Shown: positions 45,411-53,801 of the stretch, in pieces | Layout of the letters: each line of letters opens with the position of its first letter | Numbering within the stretch: the first letter of the stretch is position 1 | Origin: Exiguobacterium sp. SL-9 | GTDB taxonomy: Bacteria > Bacillota > Bacilli > Exiguobacteriales > Exiguobacteriaceae | Length of the DNA: 53,801 nt | NCBI RefSeq assembly: GCF_004336985.1 | Contig: NZ_SJUO01000008.1 | Coordinates: forward strand, 1-53,801 | Direction of reading: 5' to 3' | Notes under the pieces: generated by a model | Told to the model about the DNA's origin: nothing | Seen by the model: the letters and a program-made list of their open reading frames with translations, nothing else | Database searches by the model: none | Translations under genes and position numbers: made by a program

Positions 45411-45806
45411 ATGGCGAAACGTAAGCAAAATGTACGTTCAAAACGTAAAGTCAAAAAACATGTTGAAGTCGGTGTGGTACACATCCGTTCTACATTCAAC
45501 AACACAATTATCACAATCACTGACACGCAAGGTAACGCGATCTCATGGGCTACTTCTGGTAACCTTGGATTTAAAGGATCACGTAAATCGACTCCGTTCG
45601 CAGCACAATTGGCTGCTGAAACTGCAGCGAAAGTTGCAATGGACAACGGTATGCGTACAGTAGAAGTTAACGTTAAAGGTCCTGGTGCTGGACGTGAAGC
45701 GGCTATCCGTGCCCTCCAAGCTACTGGTCTTGAAGTAACTGCAATCCGTGACGTAACACCAGTTCCGCACAACGGTTGCCGCCCTCCAAAACGTCGCCGC
45801 GTATAA
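45411..45806 (+). CDS. rpsK: 30S ribosomal protein S11
   Basis: Platform protein by the mRNA exit. The 131-residue product has [18 protein letters not shown] and the C-terminal [26 protein letters not shown] precedes ATG, 16 bases after rpsM. Confidence 0.98.
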   Translation: MAKRKQNVRSKRKVKKHVEVGVVHIRSTFNNTIITITDTQGNAISWATSGNLGFKGSRKSTPFAAQLAAETAAKVAMDNGMRTVEVNVKGPGAGREAAIRALQATGLEVTAIRDVTPVPHNGCRPPKRRRV

Positions 45807-45852
45807 TCGCTTGTGCGTGTGAAGGGCTTACCTAGCACAAACAGCATATACA

Positions 45853-45870
45853 ATGCAGCTCACGCTGCAT
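45853..45870 (+). other. hairpin between rpsK and rpoA
   Basis: ATGCAGC-TCAC-GCTGCAT, seven perfect pairs, 28 bases before the rpoA start. A TACAAT just upstream (45848) has only a poor -35. No terminator-like U-run. Confidence 0.6.
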
Positions 45871-45898
45871 GGCAGGATACACTCAAGGAGGGGTTCAG

Positions 45899-46843
45899 AT
45901 GATCGAGATTGAAAAACCAAAGATCGAAACGGTCGAAATCAGCGAGGATGCTACGTTTGGTAAATTCGTGGTAGAACCGCTTGAACGTGGATATGGCACG
46001 ACTCTCGGCAACTCACTACGTCGGATTCTTTTGTCATCGCTCCCTGGTGCAGCGGTAACAGCAGTTCAAATCGATGGCGTACTTCATGAGTTCTCTACGA
46101 TTGACGGAGTCGTCGAAGACGTCACGCAAATCGTATTAAACCTCAAGAAGTTGGCGCTCAAAGTGTACTCAGACGAAGAGAAAACGCTTGAGATTAATGT
46201 TTCAAGTGCCGGTGCTGTCACTGCGGCAGACATTACCCATGATAGCGACGTTGAAATCTTGAATCCTGAGCTCCACATCGCGACTCTCGCTGACAACGCG
46301 ACGCTTCGCATGCGTTTGACTGCTCGCCGTGGTCGTGGTTACGTCCAGGCAGAAGATAACAAACGTGATGATATGCCGATTGGCGTTATCCCAATCGATT
46401 CGATCTACACACCGATTCAACGTGTGAACTACGAAGTAGATAAAACACGTGTCGGTCAAGATGCTAGCTTCGATAAGCTTCTATTAGACGTGTGGACAGA
46501 TGGTTCAATCCGTCCGGAAGAAGCAGTATCACTCGGGGCGAAAATTTTGACAGAACACTTGAATATCTTTGTTGGCTTGACTGACGAAGCTCTCAATGCA
46601 GAAATCATGGTCGAGAAAGAAGAAGACCAAAAAGAAAAAGTACTCGAAATGACGATTGAAGAACTCGATCTCTCAGTTCGTTCGTACAACTGCTTGAAGC
46701 GCGCCGGCATCAACACTGTTCAAGAACTCGCAAACAAATCAGAGGAAGAGATGATGAAAGTTCGTAACCTCGGACGTAAATCACTCGAAGAAGTTCAACT
46801 CAAGTTGGACGAGCTCGGTTTGGGCTTGCGCAAAGAAGACTAA
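45899..46843 (+). CDS. rpoA: RNA polymerase alpha subunit
   Basis: Assembly scaffold and activator target. The 314-residue product has the N-terminal domain ([20 protein letters not shown]) and C-terminal domain ([28 protein letters not shown]). ATG 45899 follows AAGGAGGGG; an upstream in-frame Met overlaps the hairpin and is rejected. Confidence 0.98.
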   Translation: MIEIEKPKIETVEISEDATFGKFVVEPLERGYGTTLGNSLRRILLSSLPGAAVTAVQIDGVLHEFSTIDGVVEDVTQIVLNLKKLALKVYSDEEKTLEINVSSAGAVTAADITHDSDVEILNPELHIATLADNATLRMRLTARRGRGYVQAEDNKRDDMPIGVIPIDSIYTPIQRVNYEVDKTRVGQDASFDKLLLDVWTDGSIRPEEAVSLGAKILTEHLNIFVGLTDEALNAEIMVEKEEDQKEKVLEMTIEELDLSVRSYNCLKRAGINTVQELANKSEEEMMKVRNLGRKSLEEVQLKLDELGLGLRKED

Positions 46844-46867
46844 GTTCAACCGAAGGAGGGAAATGTA

Positions 46868-47221
46868 ATGGCTTATTCGAAACTCGGCCGTACAAGCTCA
46901 CAACGTAAGGCACTTTTACGTGATCTTGCAACTGATCTTATTATCAACGAGCGCATTCAAACAACTGAACAAAAAGCGAAGGAACTTCGCCCAGTCGTTG
47001 AAAAATTGATCACTCTTGGGAAACGTGGCGATCTTCATGCCCGTCGTCAAGTAGCTTCATTCGTTCGTAAAGAGAACGCTGGAGAAAAAGACGCAATCCA
47101 AAAATTGTTCGAAGACGTGGCACCACGCTACGCTGAACGTCAAGGTGGATACACACGCATCATGAAAGTCGGCCCACGCCGCGGTGACGGTGCGGAAGTC
47201 GTAATCATCGAACTCGTCTAA
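46868..47221 (+). CDS. rplQ: 50S ribosomal protein L17
   Basis: The 117-residue product begins [20 protein letters not shown], the family signature, and ends [20 protein letters not shown]. Last ribosomal gene of the superoperon; no terminator is evident before ecfA1, 69 bases on, so read-through is likely. Confidence 0.98.
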   Translation: MAYSKLGRTSSQRKALLRDLATDLIINERIQTTEQKAKELRPVVEKLITLGKRGDLHARRQVASFVRKENAGEKDAIQKLFEDVAPRYAERQGGYTRIMKVGPRRGDGAEVVIIELV

Positions 47222-47290
47222 TTCATTAGGCAGTCAACAGGGCATGCGGTGACGTATTGCCCTGTTTCCACATCGGAAAGGAGTCGGCAG

Positions 47291-48127
47291 ATGGAATCTC
47301 AAATTATGGTACGCGATATCGTGTTTCGTTACCCGGGACAGACCGAGCCAGCCCTCAATGGGTTGTCACTCGACGTATACAAAGGGGAATGGCTCGCCAT
47401 CGTTGGCCATAACGGTTCTGGAAAATCGACTTTGACGAAGTTGTGGAATGGGCTTTTGCTTCCTCAGGAAGGAGAAGTCCGGGTGGAGGCACTCGATCCA
47501 ACGGACGCCACAGACGTGTGGGACGTTCGGAAACGGATCGGTGTTGTCTTCCAAAATCCTGACAACCAGTTTGTCGGGGCGACCGTGCGCGATGATGTGG
47601 CATTTTCTCTCGAAAACATGGGACTTCCACGTCAAGAAATGGTTCGTCGAATTGATGACAGTCTAGCGCGCGTTGGATTATCGGAACTAGCGGACCGTGA
47701 ACCGCATCAGTTATCCGGTGGACAAAAGCAGCGCGTTGCGATTGCTTCGGCTCTCGCAATGCGCCCGCATGTCCTCGTGCTCGATGAAGCTACCTCGATG
47801 CTTGACCCGATCGGGCGCAAAGAGGTGATTGAAACGGTACAGCAGCTCGTCTCAGAAGGGATGACCGTTGTCGCCATTACCCACGAGCTCGACGAAGTGT
47901 TGTTTGCCGACCGTATCATTGCATTGTCAAAAGGCAAGATTGCGATGACCGGCACACCCGAAGACGTGTTTCAAAATCCGGAGGCGTTACGAGCCATCCA
48001 GCTCGACGTGCCGTTTATTGTCCGGATGCAACTCGAACTGAAGGAACGGGGCATACCACTCGATCGTCTGATGCTACAACATTCGGAGTTGGTGAACCAT
48101 CTATGCCGATTAGCATTGAAGAAGTGA
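47291..48127 (+). CDS. ecfA1: EcfA1, ATPase of the ECF transporter energising module
   Basis: ECF modules power uptake of vitamins and metals via exchangeable S components. The 278-residue product has Walker A GHNGSGKST at 39-47, Q-loop VFQNPDNQ, signature LSGGQKQRVAIA and Walker B VLVLDEATS. ATG 47291 has GGAAAGGAG upstream; an in-frame earlier start is rejected. Overlaps ecfA2 by 25 bases. Confidence 0.96.
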   Translation: MESQIMVRDIVFRYPGQTEPALNGLSLDVYKGEWLAIVGHNGSGKSTLTKLWNGLLLPQEGEVRVEALDPTDATDVWDVRKRIGVVFQNPDNQFVGATVRDDVAFSLENMGLPRQEMVRRIDDSLARVGLSELADREPHQLSGGQKQRVAIASALAMRPHVLVLDEATSMLDPIGRKEVIETVQQLVSEGMTVVAITHELDEVLFADRIIALSKGKIAMTGTPEDVFQNPEALRAIQLDVPFIVRMQLELKERGIPLDRLMLQHSELVNHLCRLALKK

Positions 48128-48981
48128 CTTACCAATATCAATTGAATACTCCGTTTGAACGAACCGCGCTGCGCGATGTGAATGTGTCTATTCCGTCGGG
48201 GGCGCTTGTTGCGTTTCTTGGCCACACCGGCTCAGGGAAGTCAACGCTCGTTCAACATATGAATGGACTGCTGCGACCGACAAAAGGGCGTGTCGTTGTC
48301 GATGACATCGAAGTCCGTGCGATCACGAAGCGTCGCGATAAAAAGCAAAGCCTGCTTCCGCTTCGGCGCCGCGTTGGGCTCGTCTTTCAATATCCGGAGC
48401 ATCAACTATTTGAAGAGACGGTCGAACGCGACGTCATGTTTGGTCCACGAAATTTTGGGGCGTCTGAAGACGAAGCGAAAGAGCGGGCTCATGCTGCGTT
48501 GCGCCTCGTCGGACTGGATGAAACGTTATGGGGCCGTTCCCCGTTCGATCTTTCGGGCGGACAGATGCGTCGCGTCGCAATCGCCGGCGTACTCGCGAGC
48601 CGTCCGAACGTTCTCGTCGTGGATGAGCCGACGGCAGGGCTCGACCCGCTCGGCCGTCGTGAGATGCTGGCATTATTCAAACGATTAAAGCAAGAACTCG
48701 ATTTGACGCTCATTCTCGTTTCGCACGATATGGACGACGTGTTAGCGTACGCAGAACGAGTTGTCGTCATGGAACGGGGCGAGGTCGCCTTTGATGGGAA
48801 TCCATTTGACTTGTTCAAAGATGAGGCACTTGTCAAAGGGCTCCAGCTTGAAGTCCCGCATGTGCTTCGTTTCGCGAGTGAGCTTGCCCCTGTGTTCGGT
48901 GTCGCGACACCGGCCTTACGGACCGAAGGCGAATTGGCAGACTGGATCGCGCTCGAATTGAGAAAGGGGAGAGCGACATGA
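48103..48981 (+). CDS. ecfA2: EcfA2, second ATPase of the ECF transporter
   Basis: Pairs with EcfA1. The 292-residue product has Walker A GHTGSGKST at 40-48, Q-loop VFQYPEHQLFEETVERDV, signature LSGGQMRRVAIAG and Walker B VLVVDEPTAGLDP. It overlaps ecfT by four bases (ATGA), supporting stoichiometric expression. Confidence 0.96.
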   Translation: MPISIEEVTYQYQLNTPFERTALRDVNVSIPSGALVAFLGHTGSGKSTLVQHMNGLLRPTKGRVVVDDIEVRAITKRRDKKQSLLPLRRRVGLVFQYPEHQLFEETVERDVMFGPRNFGASEDEAKERAHAALRLVGLDETLWGRSPFDLSGGQMRRVAIAGVLASRPNVLVVDEPTAGLDPLGRREMLALFKRLKQELDLTLILVSHDMDDVLAYAERVVVMERGEVAFDGNPFDLFKDEALVKGLQLEVPHVLRFASELAPVFGVATPALRTEGELADWIALELRKGRAT

Positions 48982-49769
48982 TTATCGGACAGTACATTCC
49001 CGGACATTCATGGCTCCATACGCTTGATGCGCGAGCGAAGACGTTGTTCATCCTCGGCTTCATTCCAATCGTCTTTTTAGCTGATAACTTATGGACGAAC
49101 GTGTTCTTGCTCGGCTTTACCTTGTTCGCTGTGAGACTGTCTCAATTGTCATGGCGGTATTTATGGAACGGCCTAAAGATGATTTTGTTTTTAATCGTCT
49201 TCACGCTGTTGCTGCAACTGTTCTTTAACCGGGACGGGACAGAATTGATTGCGTTCGGTCCGTTCGCGATTTATTCGGAAGGCGTCCGGATGGGCTTGAT
49301 CGTCTCGCTTCGCTTCTTCTACCTTGTCATGTTGACGACGCTCGTCACGCTGACGACGACACCGATGGAATTAACCGATTCGATTGAAGCAGGGCTCCGT
49401 CCCCTCGAACGGTTACGGGTGCCTGCACATGAGATCGCTCTTATGTTGTCCATCTCGCTTCGGTTCTTGCCGACTTTGGCTGACGAGACGGATCGTATTA
49501 TGAAAGCTCAGCAGGCGAGAGGTGTCGATTTGAAGAGCGGACCGCTCAAAGATCGCTTGAAGGCGGTCGTCCCACTCATGATCCCACTATTCGTGTCGGC
49601 GTTTAAACGCGCTGAGGACCTCGCTACGGCGATGGAAGCCCGTGGGTACCGTGGGGGTGAAGGACGGACGCGCTTGCGTGAGATGACGTGGCATCAGCGT
49701 GATACGGCGTTGCTCCTCATCTTTGTCGTCGTGACACTCATCTTGATTGGATTGCGAGGGATCGAATGA
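48978..49769 (+). CDS. ecfT: EcfT, membrane subunit of the ECF transporter
   Basis: The 263-residue membrane subunit joins the two ATPases to an S component. Hydrophobic spans lie in the first half and at the C-terminus. Two Ala-Arg-Gly coupling motifs are visible: KAQQARGVDLKSG and TAMEARGYRG. No S component is encoded nearby, so this is a shared (group II) module. ATGA overlaps on both sides. Confidence 0.96.
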   Translation: MIIGQYIPGHSWLHTLDARAKTLFILGFIPIVFLADNLWTNVFLLGFTLFAVRLSQLSWRYLWNGLKMILFLIVFTLLLQLFFNRDGTELIAFGPFAIYSEGVRMGLIVSLRFFYLVMLTTLVTLTTTPMELTDSIEAGLRPLERLRVPAHEIALMLSISLRFLPTLADETDRIMKAQQARGVDLKSGPLKDRLKAVVPLMIPLFVSAFKRAEDLATAMEARGYRGGEGRTRLREMTWHQRDTALLLIFVVVTLILIGLRGIE

Positions 49770-50506
49770 AGCGAATTAAATTGACGATTGCGTATGATGG
49801 AACGAATTATGCGGGTTATCAGGTACAACCGAATGGAAATACCATACAAGCCGAAGTAGAGGCTGTGCTAGCGCGGATGCATAGTCAGACAGTCAAGGTG
49901 GTGGCATCGGGCCGTACAGATGCTCGTGTACATGCTCGAGGACAAGTGCTACACTTTGATACGCACCTCGCGATGCCAGCCGATCGGTTTGTTAAAGCGT
50001 TGAACGCGATGTTGCCGGATGATATTCTCGTTCGGTCCGCTGAAGAGGTCGATGCATCGTTTCATGCGCGTTACGGGGCGAAGCGAAAAGAGTATCGTTA
50101 TTTCTTCCGAAGCGACGCCGACCCGTTCCGGCGTCATCATGCCGTGACGGTCACGTATAAGCTCGATCATGAGCGGATGCGACAGGCGCTACGCACGCTC
50201 GTCGGAACTCACGACTTCACTTCCTTCTCGGTGACGAAGGCGGAAGTCGAAGATCGTGTCCGCACGATCTATGAAGCGGAGCTCGTCGAGGCGGGCGATG
50301 AGATGTACGTCCGTTTCGTCGGCTCGGGTTTTCTTTATAACCAAGTCCGGATCATGGTGGGGACGTTGTTAGAGGTCGGGCGTGGGAAATATGAGCCGGC
50401 GGACGTGAGCCGGATGCTCGCCTCAAAAGACCGGCGCAGCGCTGGGATTACAGCCCCACCGCACGGTCTATACTTGTGGAATGTGAATTATGAAAAAGTA
50501 GATTGA
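49766..50506 (+). CDS. truA: TruA, tRNA pseudouridine(38-40) synthase
   Basis: Modifies the anticodon arm. The 246-residue product has the catalytic aspartate D52 in GRTDARVHARGQV, the YAGYQVQPNGNTIQ start and the FLYNQVRIMVGTLLEVG C-terminal motif. It overlaps ecfT by four bases and ends just before the rplM promoter. Confidence 0.97.
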   Translation: MKRIKLTIAYDGTNYAGYQVQPNGNTIQAEVEAVLARMHSQTVKVVASGRTDARVHARGQVLHFDTHLAMPADRFVKALNAMLPDDILVRSAEEVDASFHARYGAKRKEYRYFFRSDADPFRRHHAVTVTYKLDHERMRQALRTLVGTHDFTSFSVTKAEVEDRVRTIYEAELVEAGDEMYVRFVGSGFLYNQVRIMVGTLLEVGRGKYEPADVSRMLASKDRRSAGITAPPHGLYLWNVNYEKVD

Positions 50507-50531
50507 CATTCCCCCTATAAAATCGTATTAT
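50503..50531 (+). promoter_or_regulatory. strong promoter of rplM-rpsI
   Basis: TTGACA (50503-50508), 17-base spacer, TATTAT (50526-50531). The -35 overlaps the truA stop codon. Confidence 0.92.
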
Positions 50532-50544
50532 ATTCATTGGCATT

Positions 50545-50650
50545 TCATTTTCACATTGAGAGATGAACCACAATCTTAGCCCCGTAAACTAGGATTATGA
50601 TAAAGCATCAAACAAGCACTAAAAAAAATTAGTAAACAGACATTTTAGGA
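50545..50650 (+). promoter_or_regulatory. L13 leader (rplM-rpsI autoregulatory RNA)
   Basis: AATCTTAG (50572-50579) pairs with CTAGGATT (50589-50596) around CCCCGTAAA, with GAGAGATGAACCAC before it, resembling the known Bacillota L13 leader. Identification is from memory of the family. It lies between the promoter and the rplM ribosome site and would let L13 control its own operon. Confidence 0.6.
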
Positions 50651-50660
50651 GGTATTCCAC

Positions 50661-51098
50661 ATGCGCACGACATTCATGGCAAAAGCATCTGAAGTAGAAC
50701 GCAAATGGCTCCTTATCGACGCAGAAGGCAAAACACTTGGTCGTTTGACTAGTGAAGTAGCATCACTTCTTCGCGGTAAGCACAAGCCGACTTTCACACC
50801 AAACGTTGATTGCGGAGACCACGTCATCATCATCAACGCTGAGAAAATCCACTTAACTGGTAACAAAATGAACGACAAGATTTACTACCGTCATTCAGGT
50901 CATCCAGGCGGTTTGAAATCACAAACTGCAAAAGAGCTTCTCGCAAAACGTCCAGAGCGTATGCTTGAACTCGCAATCAAAGGGATGCTTCCAAAAGGAT
51001 CACTTGGTCGTCAATCATTCACTAAACTCCACGTTTACGCTGGAGCTGAGCACAACCACGCAGCACAAAAACCAGAAGTTTACGAACTTCGCGGTTAA
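50661..51098 (+). CDS. rplM: 50S ribosomal protein L13
   Basis: Early assembly protein. The 145-residue product starts [20 protein letters not shown] and contains the signature [24 protein letters not shown] precedes ATG by nine bases. Confidence 0.98.
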   Translation: MRTTFMAKASEVERKWLLIDAEGKTLGRLTSEVASLLRGKHKPTFTPNVDCGDHVIIINAEKIHLTGNKMNDKIYYRHSGHPGGLKSQTAKELLAKRPERMLELAIKGMLPKGSLGRQSFTKLHVYAGAEHNHAAQKPEVYELRG

Positions 51099-51123
51099 TC
51101 GGGACACAGGGAGGAACTAAACG

Positions 51124-51516
51124 ATGGCAGATGTACGTTACTACGGAACAGGCCGCCGCAAACACTCGGTGGCTCGCGTTCACCTCGTTGCAGGTGACGG
51201 CAAAGTTGTTGTAAATGGCCGTGATATTTCAGAATACTTCGGACATGAGACTTTGATCATGATGGCAAAATCACCACTCGTATTGACTGAAACAGAAGGT
51301 AAATACGATGTAATCGTTAACGTTAACGGTGGTGGATTCACTGGACAAGCTGGAGCAATTCGCCACGGCGTATCGCGTGCGCTTCTTCAAGCGGACCCAG
51401 AATTCCGTCCAAGCCTCAAAGAAAAAGGCTTCTTGACTCGTGACGCTCGCATGAAAGAACGTAAAAAATACGGTCTTAAAGCTGCACGTCGCGCACCACA
51501 ATTCTCGAAGCGTTAA
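51124..51516 (+). CDS. rpsI: 30S ribosomal protein S9
   Basis: Its C-terminal tail touches P-site tRNA. The 130-residue product has [16 protein letters not shown] and ends in the invariant SKR (RRAPQFSKR). 25 bases after rplM; a terminator follows. Confidence 0.98.
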   Translation: MADVRYYGTGRRKHSVARVHLVAGDGKVVVNGRDISEYFGHETLIMMAKSPLVLTETEGKYDVIVNVNGGGFTGQAGAIRHGVSRALLQADPEFRPSLKEKGFLTRDARMKERKKYGLKAARRAPQFSKR

Positions 51517-51535
51517 TCTTCGAACAATTTGGTTC

Positions 51536-51569
51536 AAACTCTCTGCCCATTGGGGTAGAGAGTTTTTTT
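51536..51569 (+). terminator. terminator after rpsI
   Basis: AAACTCTCTGCCC and GGGGTAGAGAGTTT form a long stem around ATT, then a run of T. Confidence 0.93.
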
Positions 51570-51618
51570 GTTGCTCGTGAAATTGTTGACCTCCATTCCC
51601 TCAAGAAAACGCTTTTTT

Positions 51619-51627
51619 TGATATACT
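51619..51627 (+). promoter_or_regulatory. extended -10 promoter before the Mrp/SalA gene
   Basis: TGA-TATACT (51619-51627), 31 bases before the ATG. TTGACC at 51586 is 30 bases away and too far to be its -35. Confidence 0.5.
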
Positions 51628-51658
51628 GTTAGCGAGACAGAAATTAGGGGGAAACCAC

Positions 51659-52690
51659 ATGCTTACAGTAGAACAAGTTCGTGAAGAATTGGCGGGGTTG
51701 ATCGATCCAACAATCAACCGTACGCTTGGAGATACAGCTGGCGTGAAGGATATTCGCATTAAAGAAGATTATGTCAGTGTAAAAGTGGCACTCGGTCAAA
51801 CCGGGAGTGGCGAACAGCTTCAACTTCAACAAGAAATCGTCACGTTGCTCAAGGGGAAAGGCTTCAAGACGGTCGGCCTTCGTTTCGAGGCACTCAATGA
51901 TGAAAGCTTAAAAGAAGCGACGAAGCCGGCCATTCTTCGTGAGAATTCCGGTACGACGTTCATTGCAATCGCATCAGGGAAAGGCGGCGTCGGTAAATCG
52001 ACCGTTTCAGTCAACTTGGCAGTCGCGTTAGCGCGAGCCGGGAAGAAGGTTGGGTTGATTGATGCGGATATTTACGGTTTTAGTGTACCGGATATGCTTG
52101 GAATTGAAGAGCGACCTGTCGTCCGTGGAGAGAAAATCATTCCGGTCGAACGATTCGGCGTGAAAGTCATTTCGATGGGCTTCTTTGTAGAGGATAATGC
52201 ACCAGTCATCTGGCGTGGACCAATGCTCGGAAAAATGCTCAATAACTTCTTCAACGACGTCGAATGGGGCGACCTGGACTATTTACTCCTCGATTTGCCA
52301 CCGGGGACTGGAGATGTCGCCCTTGATATCCACTCGATGCTTCCTGCATGTCAAGAGTTGATTGTCACAACGCCACACGCGACAGCTGCCTTTGTCGCTG
52401 CGCGAGCCGGGGCAATGGCCATCAAGACGAACCATAAAGTGCTTGGCATCATTGAGAACATGGCGTATTTTGAAAGTAAAGTAACAGGTGAGAAAGAATA
52501 CGTCTTCGGCTACGGTGGTGGCGAAAAATTGTCCGAGGCGTTGAAGAGCAAGTTGCTCGCACAAATTCCCCTCGGTCAGCCGTATGAGAACGAAGAAGAC
52601 TTTGCCCCATCCGTTTATCGGGACGGGCATCCATTCGAAAAAACTTACGACGGACTGGCGCAAGCGGTCATTCAACAGATAGAAGGGTAA
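51659..52690 (+). CDS. salA: Mrp/NBP35-family P-loop ATPase, SalA-like
   Basis: The 343-residue product has an N-terminal MIP18/DUF59 domain (1-85) and a P-loop ATPase core with deviant Walker A SGKGGVGKST at 106-115. It lacks the CxxC Fe-S motif that Mrp/ApbC proteins usually carry after IENM; here that site reads IENMAYFESKVTGEKEY, as in B. subtilis SalA. SalA is a regulator of exoprotease genes there; an Fe-S carrier role is less likely but not excluded. AGGGGG precedes ATG. Confidence 0.88.
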   Translation: MLTVEQVREELAGLIDPTINRTLGDTAGVKDIRIKEDYVSVKVALGQTGSGEQLQLQQEIVTLLKGKGFKTVGLRFEALNDESLKEATKPAILRENSGTTFIAIASGKGGVGKSTVSVNLAVALARAGKKVGLIDADIYGFSVPDMLGIEERPVVRGEKIIPVERFGVKVISMGFFVEDNAPVIWRGPMLGKMLNNFFNDVEWGDLDYLLLDLPPGTGDVALDIHSMLPACQELIVTTPHATAAFVAARAGAMAIKTNHKVLGIIENMAYFESKVTGEKEYVFGYGGGEKLSEALKSKLLAQIPLGQPYENEEDFAPSVYRDGHPFEKTYDGLAQAVIQQIEG

Positions 52691-52700
52691 TGGTTTACAG

Positions 52701-53345
52701 ATGAAGGTACAAGGATTTTTAAGATTGTTTTGGACGACGCTCGTCTTCGGGACGTTGTTCGGATTTGTCATGAACTTGCTAGCCAATCCTGGCTATTTGG
52801 TGAGTCAATCATGGGAAGCGATTGTTACGGCGCTCAGTTACTCGAGCACGTGGACCGGGATTAGCATGATGGGCTTTTTCGCCTACTTGATCGTCCACCG
52901 GGTTGGATTAGATTTATTCCGAGGTCCAAGACTGTGGAACCGCGTGCAAGTGCTATTGATCGCCTTCGCATTGTTTGATGCGGTCTATCTTCGTATGCTC
53001 GCGTTCGGTAATGATCATATGTGGCGCTATATCGGTGAGATGGTCGTGTTGGTAATCGTGTCATGGATCATCGCAACGAGTAAGGCGAAACAGACGAACG
53101 CGAGTGCGTTCATCCCGACGCTCTTTTTGATGATCGTTATTACATTGATTGAATGGATCCCAGCACTCCAGGCAACAGATGAAATCGCCCTCTTGTGGCC
53201 GGCGCTAGCGACGCTTGTGTTTGCCAATGCGTATCAAGTGTTGATGTTGCATCGCTTCCAAGCGCCTGCTCAGGCAGAGAGCGTCAAACCGTCGACAGCG
53301 GGAAAGGCCAAAACGAAGAAACGTGTGTCCTCTAAATCATCGTGA
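52701..53345 (+). CDS. kbaA: KbaA-like membrane protein (KinB pathway activator family)
   Basis: A 214-residue polytopic protein with about six hydrophobic spans and a basic tail (KAKTKKRVSSKSS). Segments such as GFFAYLIVHRVGLDLF, WNRVQVLLIAFALFDAVYLR and AKQTNASAFIPTLF match the KbaA family. In B. subtilis KbaA helps the KinB sporulation kinase. Ten bases after the salA-like gene, as salA-gerD-kbaA minus gerD. The function in a non-sporulating relative is unknown. Confidence 0.82.
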   Translation: MKVQGFLRLFWTTLVFGTLFGFVMNLLANPGYLVSQSWEAIVTALSYSSTWTGISMMGFFAYLIVHRVGLDLFRGPRLWNRVQVLLIAFALFDAVYLRMLAFGNDHMWRYIGEMVVLVIVSWIIATSKAKQTNASAFIPTLFLMIVITLIEWIPALQATDEIALLWPALATLVFANAYQVLMLHRFQAPAQAESVKPSTAGKAKTKKRVSSKSS

Positions 53346-53357
53346 CAGCGTACTAGT

Positions 53358-53391
53358 ACAAGCTCAGACATTCGTCTGGGCTTGTTTGTTT
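53358..53391 (+). terminator. terminator after kbaA
   Basis: ACAAGCTCAGAC pairs with GTCTGGGCTTGT (12 positions, wobbles allowed, ATTC loop) and is followed by TTGTTT. It separates the block from the next rRNA operon. Confidence 0.9.
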
Positions 53392-53454
53392 GAAACGTTC
53401 TATCGTTCAGTTAAAGAGTATAAAACAAAAAATAAAGTTTTTTTAGAAAAACAG

Positions 53455-53483
53455 TTGACGAAAATGCAGGACGCTGATATATT
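53455..53483 (+). promoter_or_regulatory. rRNA promoter P1
   Basis: TTGACG (53455-53460), 17-base spacer, TATATT (53478-53483). The upstream stretch 53411-53450 is strongly A/T-rich with A and T tracts, like an UP element. Confidence 0.85.
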
Positions 53484-53548
53484 AATAAACGTCGCTGCTG
53501 TTCAAATCTGAATAACAGAAAGCGAATGAAAAAAATAATAAAAAACGG

Positions 53549-53577
53549 TTGACTTTAAAAGGTCAAATCGCTATTAT
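53549..53577 (+). promoter_or_regulatory. rRNA promoter P2
   Basis: TTGACT (53549-53554), 17-base spacer, TATTAT (53572-53577), preceded by a run of A. Tandem P1/P2 is usual for Bacillota rRNA operons. Confidence 0.88.
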
Positions 53578-53604
53578 TAAAAAGTCGCTAACACGACAAA
53601 CACT

Positions 53605-53618
53605 TGGTCTTTGAAAAC
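53605..53618 (+). promoter_or_regulatory. rRNA antitermination boxA
   Basis: TGGTCTTTGAAAAC matches the Bacillota boxA form (TGnTCTTTGAAAAC), bound by NusB-S10. It lies about 90 bases before 16S. Confidence 0.8.
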
Positions 53619-53694
53619 TGAACGATGAGGCAAAAATGTTTTACAATTTTTGAATGAAGCGCAAGCTTCGTCATTTTTAAAGAGCTATATCAAA

Positions 53695-53801
53695 TTCTTT
53701 GGAGAGTTTGATCCTGGCTCAGGACGAACGCTGGCGGCGTGCCTAATACATGCAAGTCGAGCGCAGGAAATCATCTGAACCCTTCGGGGGGACGTTGATG
53801 G
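53695..53801 (+). rRNA. rrs: 16S rRNA, 5' end only (partial)
   Basis: GGAGAGTTTGATCCTGGCTC and GACGAACGCTGGCGGCGTGC are the conserved 16S start; the window ends in V1. The mature 5' end is approximate. The V1 sequence (AGCGCAGGAA, CCCTTCGGGGGG) is what I use for the genus inference. Confidence 0.95.

Noticed and set aside
51586-51627. TTGACC with TATACT before salA as a -35/-10 pair
   Set aside because: A 30-base spacer is not functional; kept only as an extended -10 candidate.

Overview
The window reads as a chromosomal segment of a low-GC Gram-positive bacterium (Bacillota, Bacillales-like). The first bases of the 16S rRNA gene at the right edge carry a V1 segment (GAGCGCAGGAA followed by a CCCTTCGGGGGG loop) that I associate with Exiguobacterium, of the aurantiacum/AT1b type. 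The genus call rests on memory of that signature and on gene order, so it is an inference. All genes lie on the + strand. The block is bracketed by two rRNA operons: the end of a 23S gene plus 5S at the left, and tandem rRNA promoters plus the start of a 16S gene at the right.

Left third (about 1-15 kb). First comes the CtsR-controlled protein quality-control operon ctsR-mcsA-mcsB-clpC, then radA and yacL (PIN/TRAM). Next are isoprenoid genes ispD-ispF and gltX. A T-box leader then precedes cysE-cysS-mrnC-rlmB-rae1, and sigH follows. This is the classic Bacillus order, but disA, normally between radA and yacL, is missing.

Middle (15-32 kb). rpmG-secE-nusG, rplK-rplA (two L1-site look-alikes), the L10 leader with rplJ-rplL, an RsmC-like methyltransferase, rpoB-rpoC, then rpsL-rpsG-fusA-tuf. 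The L7Ae-like gene usually found between rpoC and rpsL is absent. In its place is a roughly 290-base promoter-leader region. Between fusA and tuf is a hairpin enclosing an 11-codon reading frame with a near-perfect ribosome binding site. After tuf there is one non-housekeeping gene, a small nucleotidyltransferase-like protein with its own extended -10 promoter.

Right part (32-53.8 kb). The S10-spc-alpha ribosomal protein superoperon (rpsJ to rplQ, with secY, adk, map, infA, rpmJ, rpoA) follows a twin-promoter structured leader. The S14 gene in it is the long zinc-free type. Then come ecfA1-ecfA2-ecfT (ECF vitamin transporter energising module), truA, an L13-type leader with rplM-rpsI, a SalA/Mrp P-loop ATPase, and a KbaA-like membrane protein just before the next rRNA operon.

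Almost everything is conserved housekeeping. I found no new defence system, mobile element, CRISPR array or tRNA. The points worth a second look are mostly untranslated regulatory regions, missing syntenic genes (disA, ybxF, a KOW gene, cwlD, gerD), the tuf leader frame, the rlmB start, and the nucleotidyltransferase-like gene.
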